NCBI RefSeq assembly: GCF_020165985.1
Contig: NZ_JAIUKZ010000016.1
Coordinates: 110,213 to 174,212 of the forward strand
DNA length: 64,000 nucleotides
Origin: Bacillus sp. RAR_GA_16
Lineage (GTDB): Bacteria > Bacillota > Bacilli > Bacillales > Guptibacillaceae
Direction: 5' to 3'
Shown here: positions 26,401 through 33,892 of the stretch, piece after piece
How the letters are laid out: every line of letters begins with the position of its first letter
Position numbering within the stretch: the stretch's first letter is position 1
Notes under the pieces: generated by a model
Databases searched by the model: none
Told to the model about the DNA's origin: nothing
What the model saw: only the letters and a program-made list of their open reading frames with translations
Position numbers and translations under genes: made by a program

Positions 26401-26581
26401 CATTGGTCAGGAGAAAGTGGTCAACGTGATGAAGCTAGTCGCCCGTGGTACGATTGAAGAAAAAATGAACGATCTTCAGGAAAAAAAGCGCGAGCTCATT
26501 TCAGCTTTAATTGATCCGGAAGAAAAAGCGAAGTCCGCCTTAACAGAAGAGGATATTCGTGAGATTTTAACAGATTCCTAA
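23417..26581 (+). CDS. SWIM zinc-finger SNF2 helicase
   Basis: 1054 aa. N-terminal SWIM finger (C67, C69, C79, H81 in CSCPS...CQH), a ~450-residue bacterial SNF2-associated region, then the SNF2 motor: motif I DDMGLGKT (626-633), motif II DEAQ (about 727-730), motif III LTGTPVEN, and helicase C motifs DGETPAEER, LKAGGTGLNLTGADTV and DRTHRIGQ. An ATP-driven DNA translocase (RapA/SNF2 group) that remodels protein-DNA complexes; bacterial role unclear. I start at the ATG 10 nt after AAGGA rather than the upstream ATG lacking a ribosome site. Confidence 0.93.
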   Translation: MERKINNNLIKEMCGDLSFKKGEAYFHSDKVSFLHKSSGKYEATVHGVEDFHVTIKTDHNGHLQAACSCPSLATFQKDCQHIAAVLIAIQHVQQNGTNGQNGLGENFMTLFTEKPTQSSGQQRYFEKRKVLDVIFTFKSVSMSDQNLLGIEVAIDQVKVPFIRDFLRDVNGGRISEVSPWVMYNPEIHCFSNEADAILHHLIRVARDESAFLESILHDDGNRSDMLMVSPSSWSSLLPLVTGSARVEHNGTLYNHLKVGGDSLPLRFLVDRGEENCQITIKGFDRLTVLDAYQSILVQGTFFQLERREFNRIVELKRMLPPGTNQIPISFDQMDHFLEKVVPDLKRMGHVELSRAFRETFMKTPLKARLYLDRLKNRLLAGLEFQYDEVVIQPLERRDVPGSTIIRDIEKEEEILNMMEESGFSKTDGGYMMQNEALEYEFLYHTVPKLESILKLYATTAVRNRLVRKKNYPKINVKLKKRERTNWLEFQFDMDGISDNQVREILAALEEKRKYYRLRNGSLLSLETKEMEEMHEFLTSVPPQEPFEPYFSIPVTKSASLMGAIETNNLFQADESFRAFLATLRHPHPEAFPVPASLGHVLRDYQVEGYQWMKTLASYGFGGVLADDMGLGKTLQSLTFIVSELEVIRTQRKPVLIVCPSSLTYNWFNEIKKFAPEIQALIIDGNQARRAKLQKRGSAMDVIITSYPLLRRDGNWYEKQRFHTAFFDEAQAFKNPSTLTARSVKKIKADYRFGLTGTPVENAIEELWSLYHVVFPELFKGIKAYSNLTKKTIARRVQPFLLRRMKEDVLAELPEKLESLELTELLPEQKKLYAAYLAKLRTDTLKHLDRDTIRKNRIKILAGLTRLRQICCHPALFVEGYKGSSAKFEQLLEIIEDSRRSGRRMLIFSQFTKMLDLIRRELATRGQSYFYLDGETPAEERVETCNRFNNGERHVFLISLKAGGTGLNLTGADTVVLYDLWWNPAVEEQAADRTHRIGQEKVVNVMKLVARGTIEEKMNDLQEKKRELISALIDPEEKAKSALTEEDIREILTDS

Positions 26582-26583
26582 CC

Positions 26584-26636
26584 GAAATATTTAAAGAGCC
26601 TGGAGTGAAAACTTCTTCAGGCTCTTTAAATATTTC
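26584..26636 (+). terminator. Very strong hairpin after SNF2 gene
   Basis: Perfect 19-bp stem, GAAATATTTAAAGAGCCTG and its complement, with 15-nt loop. A-rich and T-rich outer arms would act on both strands. Confidence 0.85.
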
Positions 26637-26739
26637 AATTTCCAACCTTGAATAAAAACAATTTCTTCCATCAGGTTTTACGTTCGGAATGAGAGGGAAT
26701 TGGGGTCTTAAAATGTGAGATTTGGTGGAGGTTAGGAAA

Positions 26740-27592
26740 ATGAACGGAGTCGCCGTTGGTCAAAAAATTCAGTGCAAGTCCGAATATACACCTCTTAAAA
26801 ATGTGCTGGTTGTAAAGCCATCTTTTATGAGGATTACAGAAATAATCAATGAAACTCAAAAGCATTATGAAAATACCAATATCAACATTCCTCTTGCCTT
26901 AGAGCAACACGAGGCGTTTGCGAAGGTATTAGAGGAAAACGGTGTTACGGTTCGTGAACTTCAAACGGATACGAGTCTTCCTGAACAAGTGTTTACAAGG
27001 GACATTGGTTTTACGATTCACAACGAACTTTTCGTTGCTACGATGAATGAACGAGTACGTCAATCGGAAGTTAATCATTTAATCTCTTATCTTGAAGAAA
27101 ATGGCATCCTATACCAGAAAGGATTACCAGATTCAATCGAAGGTGGTGACGTTATTGTAGATGGTTCAACTGTATGGGTTGGAAAGAGTGGGCGAACATC
27201 ACAAGCAGCGATTCAAGAACTCCAGATGCGTTTACCTTCTTACAAAGTGGAAGGCTTATCGTTAAGAAAAGATATTCTTCACTTAGATTGTGTGTTTAAT
27301 ATCATTAGTGAGAAAGTCGCGCTCGTTTATCCAGCTGCTTTTACAAAGGATGATTTAAGAAAGTTGGAAGAATCGCTTTCAACTAATCGATGTTTCAGAA
27401 GAAGAGCAGTTCTATATGGGGCCAAATGTGCTTTCGATCGGGAATCGGAAAATTGTCAGCCTTTCACAGAATAGCCGATTAAACCGCATCTTAACGGCAG
27501 AGGGCTTTCAGGTCTTGCCGGTGGATTTCTCAGAGATCATTAAATCGGGAGGATCCTTTCGCTGTTGTACACTTCCGCTAGAACGAGGCTGA
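26740..27592 (+). pseudogene. DDAH/arginine deiminase-related hydrolase, frameshifted
   Basis: The main frame (ATG 26740, GGAGG 8 nt upstream) carries the guanidino-hydrolase motifs FTRDIGF, EGGDV and LHLDCVFNI, then leaves homology near 27382 and stops at 27474. The next frame continues LIDVSEEEQFYMGPNVLS and contains the catalytic cysteine region GGSFRCCTLPLERG, ending at 27592. A one-base insertion thus separates the catalytic Cys from the body. The intact ~283-aa enzyme would hydrolyse dimethylarginine or a similar guanidine. Lesion or sequencing error. Confidence 0.8.
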
Positions 27593-27658
27593 ATTTACTA
27601 GCGAACATTTCAATCATCGTGTCATGCGCATTTTAGCTAACATAAAGGAGAGGTGAAG

Positions 27659-28393
27659 ATGTTAAAAACCGAAAGTCGCTATTTGTTAACGAAAGAGGAT
27701 CTTGAAACACGTGAAGATCTTCCTGCATGGTTAAAGACAGAATATGAGACATTCAGTAAATTAGTAACGGACCCAACATTTCCTTGTTTCTTTGGTCGAA
27801 CCGCTCAGCTTAAAGGTGAGCTACGCTATGCTTACATTGAGCACAACGATTGGTCTCATTTACCGGAAGCTGTCGAAAGTTTTCTAAGCCTTTTTCAGAA
27901 GCCAACAAAAATTAGACACGGCTTGTTTATTTTCGTGGAGCCAGAAAGCGGCGAAAAGTCGATTGAAGACTATCGCTCCTCTTTCTGGGAGATTCTTCAG
28001 TATTTACATAATCACGATCGCTTTCCGTGGCCGAGCGATGCACCAAAAGATCCAGAGCACTACTTATGGGATTTTCACTTTGCTGGAGAACCGATCTTCA
28101 CCTTTGGGAATGCGCCAGCTTACAAGCAGCGTAAAACAAGAAATCTTGGAAATAGCCTCATTCTAGGTTTTCAACCTCGCGCCATTTTTCAGGGTCTCGA
28201 GGGTACTGAAAAAGGAGGCATCATGTCACGAGAAAAAGTTCGGGCTCGTGTCGAGGCATGGGATCAACTTCCTAAGCACCCGGATATCAGTCACTTCGGC
28301 GATCCAACCCACAATGAATGGAAGCAGTCGTTTATTGGAGATGACGTGACACCAATTGAAGGGAAATGTCCCTTTCTTCATCAAAATCGTTGA
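27659..28393 (+). CDS. YqcI/YcgG family protein
   Basis: 244 aa. FPCFFGRTAQLKGELRYAY, the HGLFIFVEPESG block, PWPSDAPKDPEHYLWDFHFAGEP and the closing GKCPFLH identify the YqcI/YcgG family, conserved Cys residues included. Cytoplasmic; function unknown. The ATG follows AGGAGAGGTG. It lies 67 nt after the broken DDAH gene and is followed by a terminator, so it may share that gene's transcript. Confidence 0.85.
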   Translation: MLKTESRYLLTKEDLETREDLPAWLKTEYETFSKLVTDPTFPCFFGRTAQLKGELRYAYIEHNDWSHLPEAVESFLSLFQKPTKIRHGLFIFVEPESGEKSIEDYRSSFWEILQYLHNHDRFPWPSDAPKDPEHYLWDFHFAGEPIFTFGNAPAYKQRKTRNLGNSLILGFQPRAIFQGLEGTEKGGIMSREKVRARVEAWDQLPKHPDISHFGDPTHNEWKQSFIGDDVTPIEGKCPFLHQNR

Positions 28394-28424
28394 AGCTAGA
28401 ATTTCATTAGGATAAAGACTTAAT

Positions 28425-28458
28425 ACCTGAGTGGGAGAAGCCCTGCTCAGGTTTTATT
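28425..28458 (+). terminator. Rho-independent terminator
   Basis: ACCTGAG ... CTCAGGT stem followed by TTTTATTT. Confidence 0.7.
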
Positions 28459-28544
28459 TGGATTTGATGAAAAAGAAGTTCTAAGGATTGATTGAGAATG
28501 GCTCATTTTAAAATGACTGGTGGAATATTATGTTAAAATAAAAC

Positions 28545-28644
28545 GTAAGCGCGCGCTAGTGAGAAGCTCCGGTAAACGTTTTCTGAAAAATGGCTCCTAC
28601 CTGTAAGGTGAACCAACGATGGTTTTTCCCTGGGAGGTACTCTG
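28545..28644 (+). promoter_or_regulatory. Possible structured 5' leader
   Basis: About 100 nt between a TAAAAT -10-like box (near 28531) and the next ATG. It has GCGCGCG, a small hairpin AACCA-ACGA-TGGTT followed by TTT, and TACCT (28609-28613), which can pair with AGGTA of the ribosome site at 28635. No known riboswitch class recognised. Confidence 0.3.
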
Positions 28645-28806
28645 ATGAAGGGTCAAAAGAAAAAGGACTTCTTTAAAATACAGAATGTGTATAGGCAAAA
28701 AGTACGAGAAAAAAGAGAGAATCCTTCACCAACTGAAGAACTAAAAAGCATTCTTCTGATTCTGTTCACGTTAATTCTTATGAAGTGGCTATTTGGATTT
28801 ATTTGA
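28645..28806 (+). CDS. Small C-terminally anchored protein
   Basis: 53 aa. Strongly basic N-terminal half (MKGQKKKDFFKIQNVYRQ, then REKREN) and a C-terminal hydrophobic helix (about 34-53). GGGAGGTACTCTG precedes the ATG. Unknown function. Placed between the leader-like region and a GNAT gene that starts 21 nt later. Confidence 0.5.
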   Translation: MKGQKKKDFFKIQNVYRQKVREKRENPSPTEELKSILLILFTLILMKWLFGFI

Positions 28807-28827
28807 TAGTGAGAAATGGAGGATACA

Positions 28828-29319
28828 TTGAATACAACCATTACCATCCAACCGTATTCTACGGATTATCAGAAGCAGGTGATTGCGCTTATTCTTCACA
28901 TCCAACAGAAGGAATTTCAAATTCCTATTAGTGAAGAAGATCAGCCAGATTTGTATCGCATACCAGAGATTTATCAGAGCAGGAAAGGGAACTTCTGGAT
29001 CGCAAAAGTCGACCAGCAGGTTATTGGAACGATTGGCTTATTGGATATTGGTAACAATGAACTCGCTCTTAGAAAAATGTTCGTTGATGAAACATACAGA
29101 GGAAAGACGTTTCAAGTTGCATCTACTCTTTTACAACAAGCCATGCAATGGTCGAAGGATCAATGCATTCAGCGCATTTTGCTAGGAACGACTGCACAGT
29201 TTCCCGCAGCCCATCGCTTTTACGAAAAAAATAGATTTGAAAAAATTAGTGAAAAGGATTTACCTGAATCGTTTCCTGTCATGAAAGTAGATACCTTTTT
29301 TTATCGTTTAGATCTGTAG
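28828..29319 (+). CDS. GNAT-family N-acetyltransferase
   Basis: 163 aa. Acetyl-CoA binding core ALRKMFVDETYRGKTFQVASTLL followed by AAHRFYEKNRFEKIS. The TTG start is 5 nt from GGAGG (28818-28822); an upstream ATG at 28816 overlaps that site and is rejected. Substrate unknown. A second GNAT gene starts 22 nt downstream, so the two are probably co-transcribed. Confidence 0.85.
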   Translation: MNTTITIQPYSTDYQKQVIALILHIQQKEFQIPISEEDQPDLYRIPEIYQSRKGNFWIAKVDQQVIGTIGLLDIGNNELALRKMFVDETYRGKTFQVASTLLQQAMQWSKDQCIQRILLGTTAQFPAAHRFYEKNRFEKISEKDLPESFPVMKVDTFFYRLDL

Positions 29320-29341
29320 AGTAGTAGAGGAGGCTTTTTAG

Positions 29342-29905
29342 TTGAACGAATTATTGAAAGGGTTACCACATTTTGAAACAAAACATCTTTATTTACGCAA
29401 AATTAACGTAGATGATCTTTCTGATATGTTTGACTATGGCTCGAATGCGAACGTTTCGAAGCACGTAAGCTGGGACACGCACAAGTCGCTCGCAGATACA
29501 AAAACTTTCATGGAAATCATAGTAGACGGATATGAGCAGGGGACAAAAGCACTGTGGGGGCTAGAGCTGAAAGCGACCGGTAAACTTGTGGGAACAATTG
29601 ATTTTGTTACCATTCAAGTACGACATCGAAAAGCAGAAATCGGCTATGTGCTTTCAGAGGAATGCTGGGGGAAAGGTTATATGACGGAAGCAGCTGAGCG
29701 AATCATTTCATTTGGTTTTGAAGCGCTACAGTTAGAACGCATCCAGGCTCGATGCTTCGTGGAAAATCACGGTTCAGAGCGTGTCATGGAAAAGGTCGGC
29801 ATGTCGTTCGAAGGGATTATGAGAAACGCCATGTTTGCGAAGGAGAAGTTTCATGACTTGAAAATGTATGCGCTTGTTTCTGAGGACTATTTTCGTAGTA
29901 AATAG
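29342..29905 (+). CDS. RimJ/RimL-type N-acetyltransferase
   Basis: 187 aa. HLYLRKINVDDLSDMFDYG, EIGYVLSEECWGKGYMTEAA and RCFVENHGSERVMEKVGMSFEG are classical RimJ/RimL GNAT motifs; these enzymes acetylate ribosomal protein N-termini or small-molecule amines. TTG start after AGAGGAGGC. Second of two adjacent GNAT genes. Confidence 0.88.
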   Translation: MNELLKGLPHFETKHLYLRKINVDDLSDMFDYGSNANVSKHVSWDTHKSLADTKTFMEIIVDGYEQGTKALWGLELKATGKLVGTIDFVTIQVRHRKAEIGYVLSEECWGKGYMTEAAERIISFGFEALQLERIQARCFVENHGSERVMEKVGMSFEGIMRNAMFAKEKFHDLKMYALVSEDYFRSK

Positions 29906-30020
29906 GGGGATTCAAGAATGAGGTAGGATGCTTAAAGACTTGGAATCGAGATAACAGCTAAAATGGAAACGGAAGGAACGTATGTAGATAGGATATCAAT
30001 AGCCAGAATGGAGGAGAAGT

Positions 30021-30230
30021 ATGCCAGTTTTTTTGATTAGTTTCTTTTCAGCCGTAATCCTATTCATGACTGTTTATTCGATCATTAAGGCTTTAAAGAT
30101 AGCCTTAAAAAGAGATGAGATATCAAAAAGAAAATATAGACTTATGATGGCTTCATCAATTTTTATTGGTACTTTCATAGCGGTAGTTTTACCTTTTGGA
30201 TATGAAAGACTTTTTGTTGCTATTCTGTAA
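30021..30230 (+). CDS. Small two-TM membrane protein
   Basis: 69 aa. TM helices at about 3-24 and 44-64 with a basic loop (KIALKRDEISKRKYR). GGAGGAGAAGT precedes the ATG. No family recognised. The 115 nt before it hold nothing recognisable. Confidence 0.55.
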   Translation: MPVFLISFFSAVILFMTVYSIIKALKIALKRDEISKRKYRLMMASSIFIGTFIAVVLPFGYERLFVAIL

Positions 30231-30277
30231 AGCTTTTTTTAAATCGCTTAGAAGGTTAGCGTTTGGGGGATATTTAA

Positions 30278-30562
30278 ATGTCTCGTAAGTTACCCATTTA
30301 TGGTCTAGGATTGCAAATGGTATTCTTTCTACTCTTTTTTAGTGCGTTATTATCCAAAATGAACTATGTCATTGGTGCAGGCCTCTGTTTAATCCTGGGA
30401 TTTTTAAGTATAACTCTTGGATTGTTTTCAGTTAAACATGGAAACCGTTTATTTCTTTGTGTCATTGTAATCATTATTGGAACTTTGATTATCGGGTTTA
30501 CTATATTTGCCTACTTCTTAGGTGAGGGTGGTTACCCACCATTGATTAGAATTTCATTTTGA
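30278..30562 (+). CDS. Small membrane protein, three TM segments
   Basis: 94 aa, TM helices at about 8-26, 30-50 and 57-80, short polar C-terminus. GGGGGATATTTAA precedes the ATG. AT-rich like its neighbours. Function unknown. Confidence 0.55.
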   Translation: MSRKLPIYGLGLQMVFFLLFFSALLSKMNYVIGAGLCLILGFLSITLGLFSVKHGNRLFLCVIVIIIGTLIIGFTIFAYFLGEGGYPPLIRISF

Positions 30563-30640
30563 TAATTATTTTATAAGGAATTTCCTCAATTATTTCGGAG
30601 TGTATCAAAAAAAAGATATGTTCCTTTTTAATATAAGAGA

Positions 30641-30672
30641 TGGATCTCACAGAATTAATTTGAAATAATTGG
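30641..30672 (+). promoter_or_regulatory. Bipartite promoter element, copy B
   Basis: TGGATC (30641-30646, diverged -35), 17 nt, AATAATTGG within TTTGAAATAATTGG, followed by TATTGAAG. The next start codon is 33 nt on. Confidence 0.6.
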
Positions 30673-30705
30673 TATTGAAGTGTTGGGCAGATGAGGGGGA
30701 AATGT

Positions 30706-31623
30706 ATGAGTGAGCAAATTCAATCATTAAATGAAGTTGTTGAACTAGAAGATCAATTGACCTTAGTTTATCAAGAACCTGAAGAATACTTTCACTATTA
30801 TTCAATTTATTATGGACAAAAATATGCAGATTACTTCTTTAGAAGGTCTTTGGAAGTAATGAAAGAAGTCGTATCCATTTTTGACTGCGGGTATTTCATT
30901 ATGCACGATGAAAAAATCATTGGCGGTGTATTTATAAAACCTAATTTCATGGCGGATTTATTTGTTGCACCTCCATATAAGGATTATGAAGGGTTAGTCC
31001 AGAAGCTTTTAAATCACTTAAAGAAGATATCTAATACCGAAGAAAAGATGATTGTAAGAGATGTAGTCGAAAAACATGTTACAAGTTATGAACAAAGTGG
31101 ATGCCAGGTGAATGAAGTGAATTATTGGATGATTCGCCCAACACAACCCATAAAGGCTATACTTCCTGGAGGGTATCTCTCTAAACCGGTTTTAGAAGAA
31201 AATATTGCCGATATAGTCAATTTAATTATGGAGTCTTATAGTGCTAATTCAGCTTATAAACAAATCGGAACGAAAGAAGACTATACGAATCATGTAAGAG
31301 AGTTTATTGAAATATACCAAACTAATAAAATCATGGATGAGTGTTCAAGAGTTATTGTAGAACAGTGCACAAACAAGATAGTGGGTGTGTGTCTGCATAT
31401 GGAATTTGAAAACTATCCTCTTATCATGAGTTTGGCTGTACACCCTGAGCATCAACATAAAGGTCTTGGACGCTTTTTGTTAAAGCATTCTATAAACATA
31501 TCGAGTAAAGAATACCCGGCTACTCGTTTGTCTGTAATTAAAGGTAATCCAGCAATTCAGCTTTATGAAGATCTTGGATTCATAAAGAATAAAACTTTAG
31601 CTGACATGTACGTAGTAAATTGA
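30706..31623 (+). CDS. GNAT-family protein with extended N-terminus
   Basis: 305 aa. The C-terminal half is a GNAT domain (LIMSLAVHPEHQHKGLGRFL, then IKGNPAIQLYEDLGFIKNK). The N-terminal ~150 residues look like a second, degenerate GNAT-like fold (GYFIMHDEKIIGGVFIKPNF). Start is the ATG after GAGGGGGAAATGT. Substrate unknown. Transcribed from copy B of the bipartite promoter by position; AT-rich. Confidence 0.8.
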   Translation: MSEQIQSLNEVVELEDQLTLVYQEPEEYFHYYSIYYGQKYADYFFRRSLEVMKEVVSIFDCGYFIMHDEKIIGGVFIKPNFMADLFVAPPYKDYEGLVQKLLNHLKKISNTEEKMIVRDVVEKHVTSYEQSGCQVNEVNYWMIRPTQPIKAILPGGYLSKPVLEENIADIVNLIMESYSANSAYKQIGTKEDYTNHVREFIEIYQTNKIMDECSRVIVEQCTNKIVGVCLHMEFENYPLIMSLAVHPEHQHKGLGRFLLKHSINISSKEYPATRLSVIKGNPAIQLYEDLGFIKNKTLADMYVVN

Positions 31624-31737
31624 AGCAAGGCATCATACAAAATGATCATTTAACTATCTCGGAGCTTTTGTTGAAAATAACGTAAGTGCTTTTTACAGAT
31701 ATAGTTCAGGGAGAGCGGTGTTGATAGGAGGGATAAT

Positions 31738-31833
31738 GTGGGGATGGGCGGAATGAGTATAGCATTAATTTCTCTAGTTCCAATCATTCTAATACTAGTT
31801 GCCATACTTCTTATAATGAGAAAAAGAAGATAA
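31738..31833 (+). CDS. 31-aa single-TM peptide
   Basis: GTG start 5 nt after GGAGGG. MGMGGMSIALISLVPIILIL... forms one TM helix ending in RKRR. Small membrane peptides of this kind are common in Bacilli, but without homologues in view this remains tentative. Confidence 0.4.
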   Translation: MGMGGMSIALISLVPIILILVAILLIMRKRR

Positions 31834-31886
31834 CTTTTAGAAGAATTATTCCATCTTTCATAAACTAGTCTGGTGCTGATTAATTT

Positions 31887-31923
31887 AAAGACACATCGCC
31901 GAACAGGTCGGCCATGTGTCTTT
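31887..31923. terminator. Bidirectional terminator
   Basis: 15-bp stem AAAGACACATCGCCG / CGGCCATGTGTCTTT (one mismatch) with 7-nt loop, between convergent units. Confidence 0.8.
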
Positions 31924-31973
31924 AGTTATCTTTTATGAATTTTTCTTAGAAACCATCAAAATTTGCTGGGTAT

Positions 31974-33230
31974 TTAGCTGTATGCCATAGGCTGTTCGAC
32001 TGTATGGCGTCTTCTGTAGATGCTTAATAATAAACCGACAGCAGCCATTTCAAGTAGTATATGCGACCCGCCGAAACTCATGAAAGGCATGGGTGCGGCT
32101 GGTAACCCTGATAAACCGAGGTTCATAAGGATGTTTAGGATGAACTGAACGGAGAATGTGGCTGCTAGACCGATAGTAAGAAGTCGTCCATAGGAATAAA
32201 CCATGTTCCTGCCTGTACTAATGATTCTCCAGATGAAATAGGCAATCAACGTGAACACGATGATTGCGGACAACCAACCGAATGTGTAGATGGTGTACGA
32301 AAGGATGAAATCTGTATGGACTTCTGACATGAGTCCGGGAGTGAACTGTAAAGCACTTCCTATGAAGTTTGCATCTCCCAAAGTCAAACCAGCATACGTG
32401 TTAGGAAATGTCGACGTATCTGCTTGGGCGAAAAAACGAGCCATCGGCAAAATGGATAATGGTACAGAAACGGATAAAACTTGCTTGATGCTGGCGCTAG
32501 ACACGGACATCATCGTAATGGACACCATCAGGCTGATGAATGTGGCAGCCACTGCCCCAGTCGTTGAAAGCAAAAGGATCGGTACAGCAAGAATCCCTAC
32601 TCCAATCCAGAAGTTTCGGATATTATTCCAATTCCAGGCGTGAAAGATTCCCGCAAAGGATAAGGCTAAGAGGTATGGAGTGATTTCTGTGAAATTGATA
32701 AAGGCAAAGCCGATATTTAAAAATGGGATGCCATCGACCCGGACACCGAGAAAGAGGGTTAATGAAAGGATGAATAACGTCCCTGCATAAATGCGGATCG
32801 AATGCTTTGCCAGTTTTCTATAATCACATTTGAATACGACTAGCATGAGCAGAAGACCAGCTAAGTAGAAAACCAGGCTTTTATTGAATACCTTCATTTC
32901 ATGAAGCGCCGTAATGGTCGAATGAACTTGCAGGTAGTACATAACAAGAAGTCCGAACAGAGAAACCGCGAGAACGGGAAGGATGGTTTGTACATCCAGC
33001 GGTGCTTTATGCGTCTTGTTCAACTGCTTCCCTAATACTTTGTCATCACCTATATGCTTCATTGCCTCATTTACAGCCTCTTCTTCAGAAAATCCCCTGC
33101 GCATGGCATCCTCTTTAAGTTCTTGAAGATGATCGCCTATCTCGAGCTTGATGTGATCATGGACATCCTTATTCTTGATCCGCTTACACAACCTATCAAT
33201 ATAAACTTCGAATTTCTTATCTATTCCCAT
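31974..33230 (-). CDS. SEDS-family protein (FtsW/RodA/SpoVE) with N-terminal HAAS domain
   Basis: 418 aa. Residues 1-75 are a HAAS-type helical domain (IKLEIGDHLQELKEDAMRRG, EEEAVNEAMKHIGDD) as found in DUF1700 proteins paired with PadR regulators. About ten TM segments follow with SEDS landmarks HTDFI and PFMSFGGSHILLEM. SEDS proteins polymerise glycan strands; the usual GEE after HTDFI is replaced (SYTIYTFG), so activity is uncertain. The gene overlaps the PadR gene by 10 nt, hence one transcript. A partner PBP is not adjacent. Confidence 0.8.
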   Translation of the reverse strand: MGIDKKFEVYIDRLCKRIKNKDVHDHIKLEIGDHLQELKEDAMRRGFSEEEAVNEAMKHIGDDKVLGKQLNKTHKAPLDVQTILPVLAVSLFGLLVMYYLQVHSTITALHEMKVFNKSLVFYLAGLLLMLVVFKCDYRKLAKHSIRIYAGTLFILSLTLFLGVRVDGIPFLNIGFAFINFTEITPYLLALSFAGIFHAWNWNNIRNFWIGVGILAVPILLLSTTGAVAATFISLMVSITMMSVSSASIKQVLSVSVPLSILPMARFFAQADTSTFPNTYAGLTLGDANFIGSALQFTPGLMSEVHTDFILSYTIYTFGWLSAIIVFTLIAYFIWRIISTGRNMVYSYGRLLTIGLAATFSVQFILNILMNLGLSGLPAAPMPFMSFGGSHILLEMAAVGLLLSIYRRRHTVEQPMAYS

Positions 33231-33565
33231 GCGCTTTTCTCTCCATGAAGTACTTGGTCTACTGCATTTTTAAAAACGGACCATTCCTCTTGTTTTTCTT
33301 GAATGAGTTCTCTTCCTGATTCATTCAACTTGTAATATTTCCTCTTTCTCTTTCCAGTCCCTTCCCCCCAGAAGGAGACAATCAGTCCTTTTTTCTCAAG
33401 GGTGTGAAGAATAGGGTAGATCGTTCCTTCCTTGAAGCTGAAAATACCGTCAGACTTTAATTCCAGCTCTTTGATGATTTCATATCCATACCTTGGCTTC
33501 GTGTTCAGCAAGCTTAAAATCAGTGTGGTGGTACTCCCTTTAAGCAGCTCTTTACTAACTTTCAT
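33221..33565 (-). CDS. PadR-family transcriptional regulator
   Basis: 114 aa winged helix: STTTLILSLLNTKPRYGYEIIKELE, the family run EGTIYPILHTLEKKGLI, and a dimerisation helix at the C-terminus. AAGGAGGAAAGGTATCT precedes the ATG. PadR proteins repress their own operon and respond to ligands or envelope stress; here the operon includes the HAAS-SEDS gene, and tandem palindromes lie over the promoter. Confidence 0.92.
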   Translation of the reverse strand: MKVSKELLKGSTTTLILSLLNTKPRYGYEIIKELELKSDGIFSFKEGTIYPILHTLEKKGLIVSFWGEGTGKRKRKYYKLNESGRELIQEKQEEWSVFKNAVDQVLHGEKSAWE

Positions 33566-33581
33566 AGATACCTTTCCTCCT

Positions 33582-33647
33582 TATGCATAGTAAATCTATG
33601 CATAGTAATTATATGTGTATTGTATCCTGCCTGACTAACCCTGTCAA
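33582..33647 (-). promoter_or_regulatory. SigA promoter and tandem operator for padR operon
   Basis: On the minus strand TTGACA (33647-33642), 17 nt, TACAAT (33624-33619). Between it and the start, TATGCATAGTAA occurs twice (33582-33593, 33597-33608; + strand) with 15-bp spacing; the core CTATGCATAG is a perfect palindrome. Position fits autorepression by PadR. Confidence 0.7.
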
Positions 33648-33781
33648 TGTGCGGTTAACGGGAAAAGTTCTTGCGTAGAGAGATTGATTGAAAGGGTGTT
33701 TTGTAGATTTAAAGGTGAAATAAATCTCGCATCATTATGATCGTTTAACTAACTGGCATGTGGTTAATATGAAATAAAAGA

Positions 33782-33813
33782 TTGAGTTGTACTCAATGCT
33801 TTGAAATAATTGG
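33782..33813 (+). promoter_or_regulatory. Bipartite promoter element, copy C
   Basis: TTGAGT (33782-33787), 17 nt, AATAATTGG within TTTGAAATAATTGG. The spacer includes ATTGAG...CTCAAT, a short inverted repeat. The TTG of the longest frame is this -35 box, so it cannot be the start. Confidence 0.65.
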
Positions 33814-33892
33814 CATTAAAGATACTGCCAGTAGTCTTGAATCATTCTTAAATAAAATATTTTCCAAAACTCATAAAAGGAAGTGTGCAATA

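Noticed and set aside
31641..33755. Repeat ATGATCRTTTAACTA at about 31641 and 33735
   Set aside because: Only two short copies with one mismatch and no consistent position; could be chance in AT-rich DNA.
33782..33892. N-terminal extension of the SatA-like protein
   Set aside because: The extension is encoded by the promoter element and lacks a ribosome site; homologues begin near the chosen TTG.
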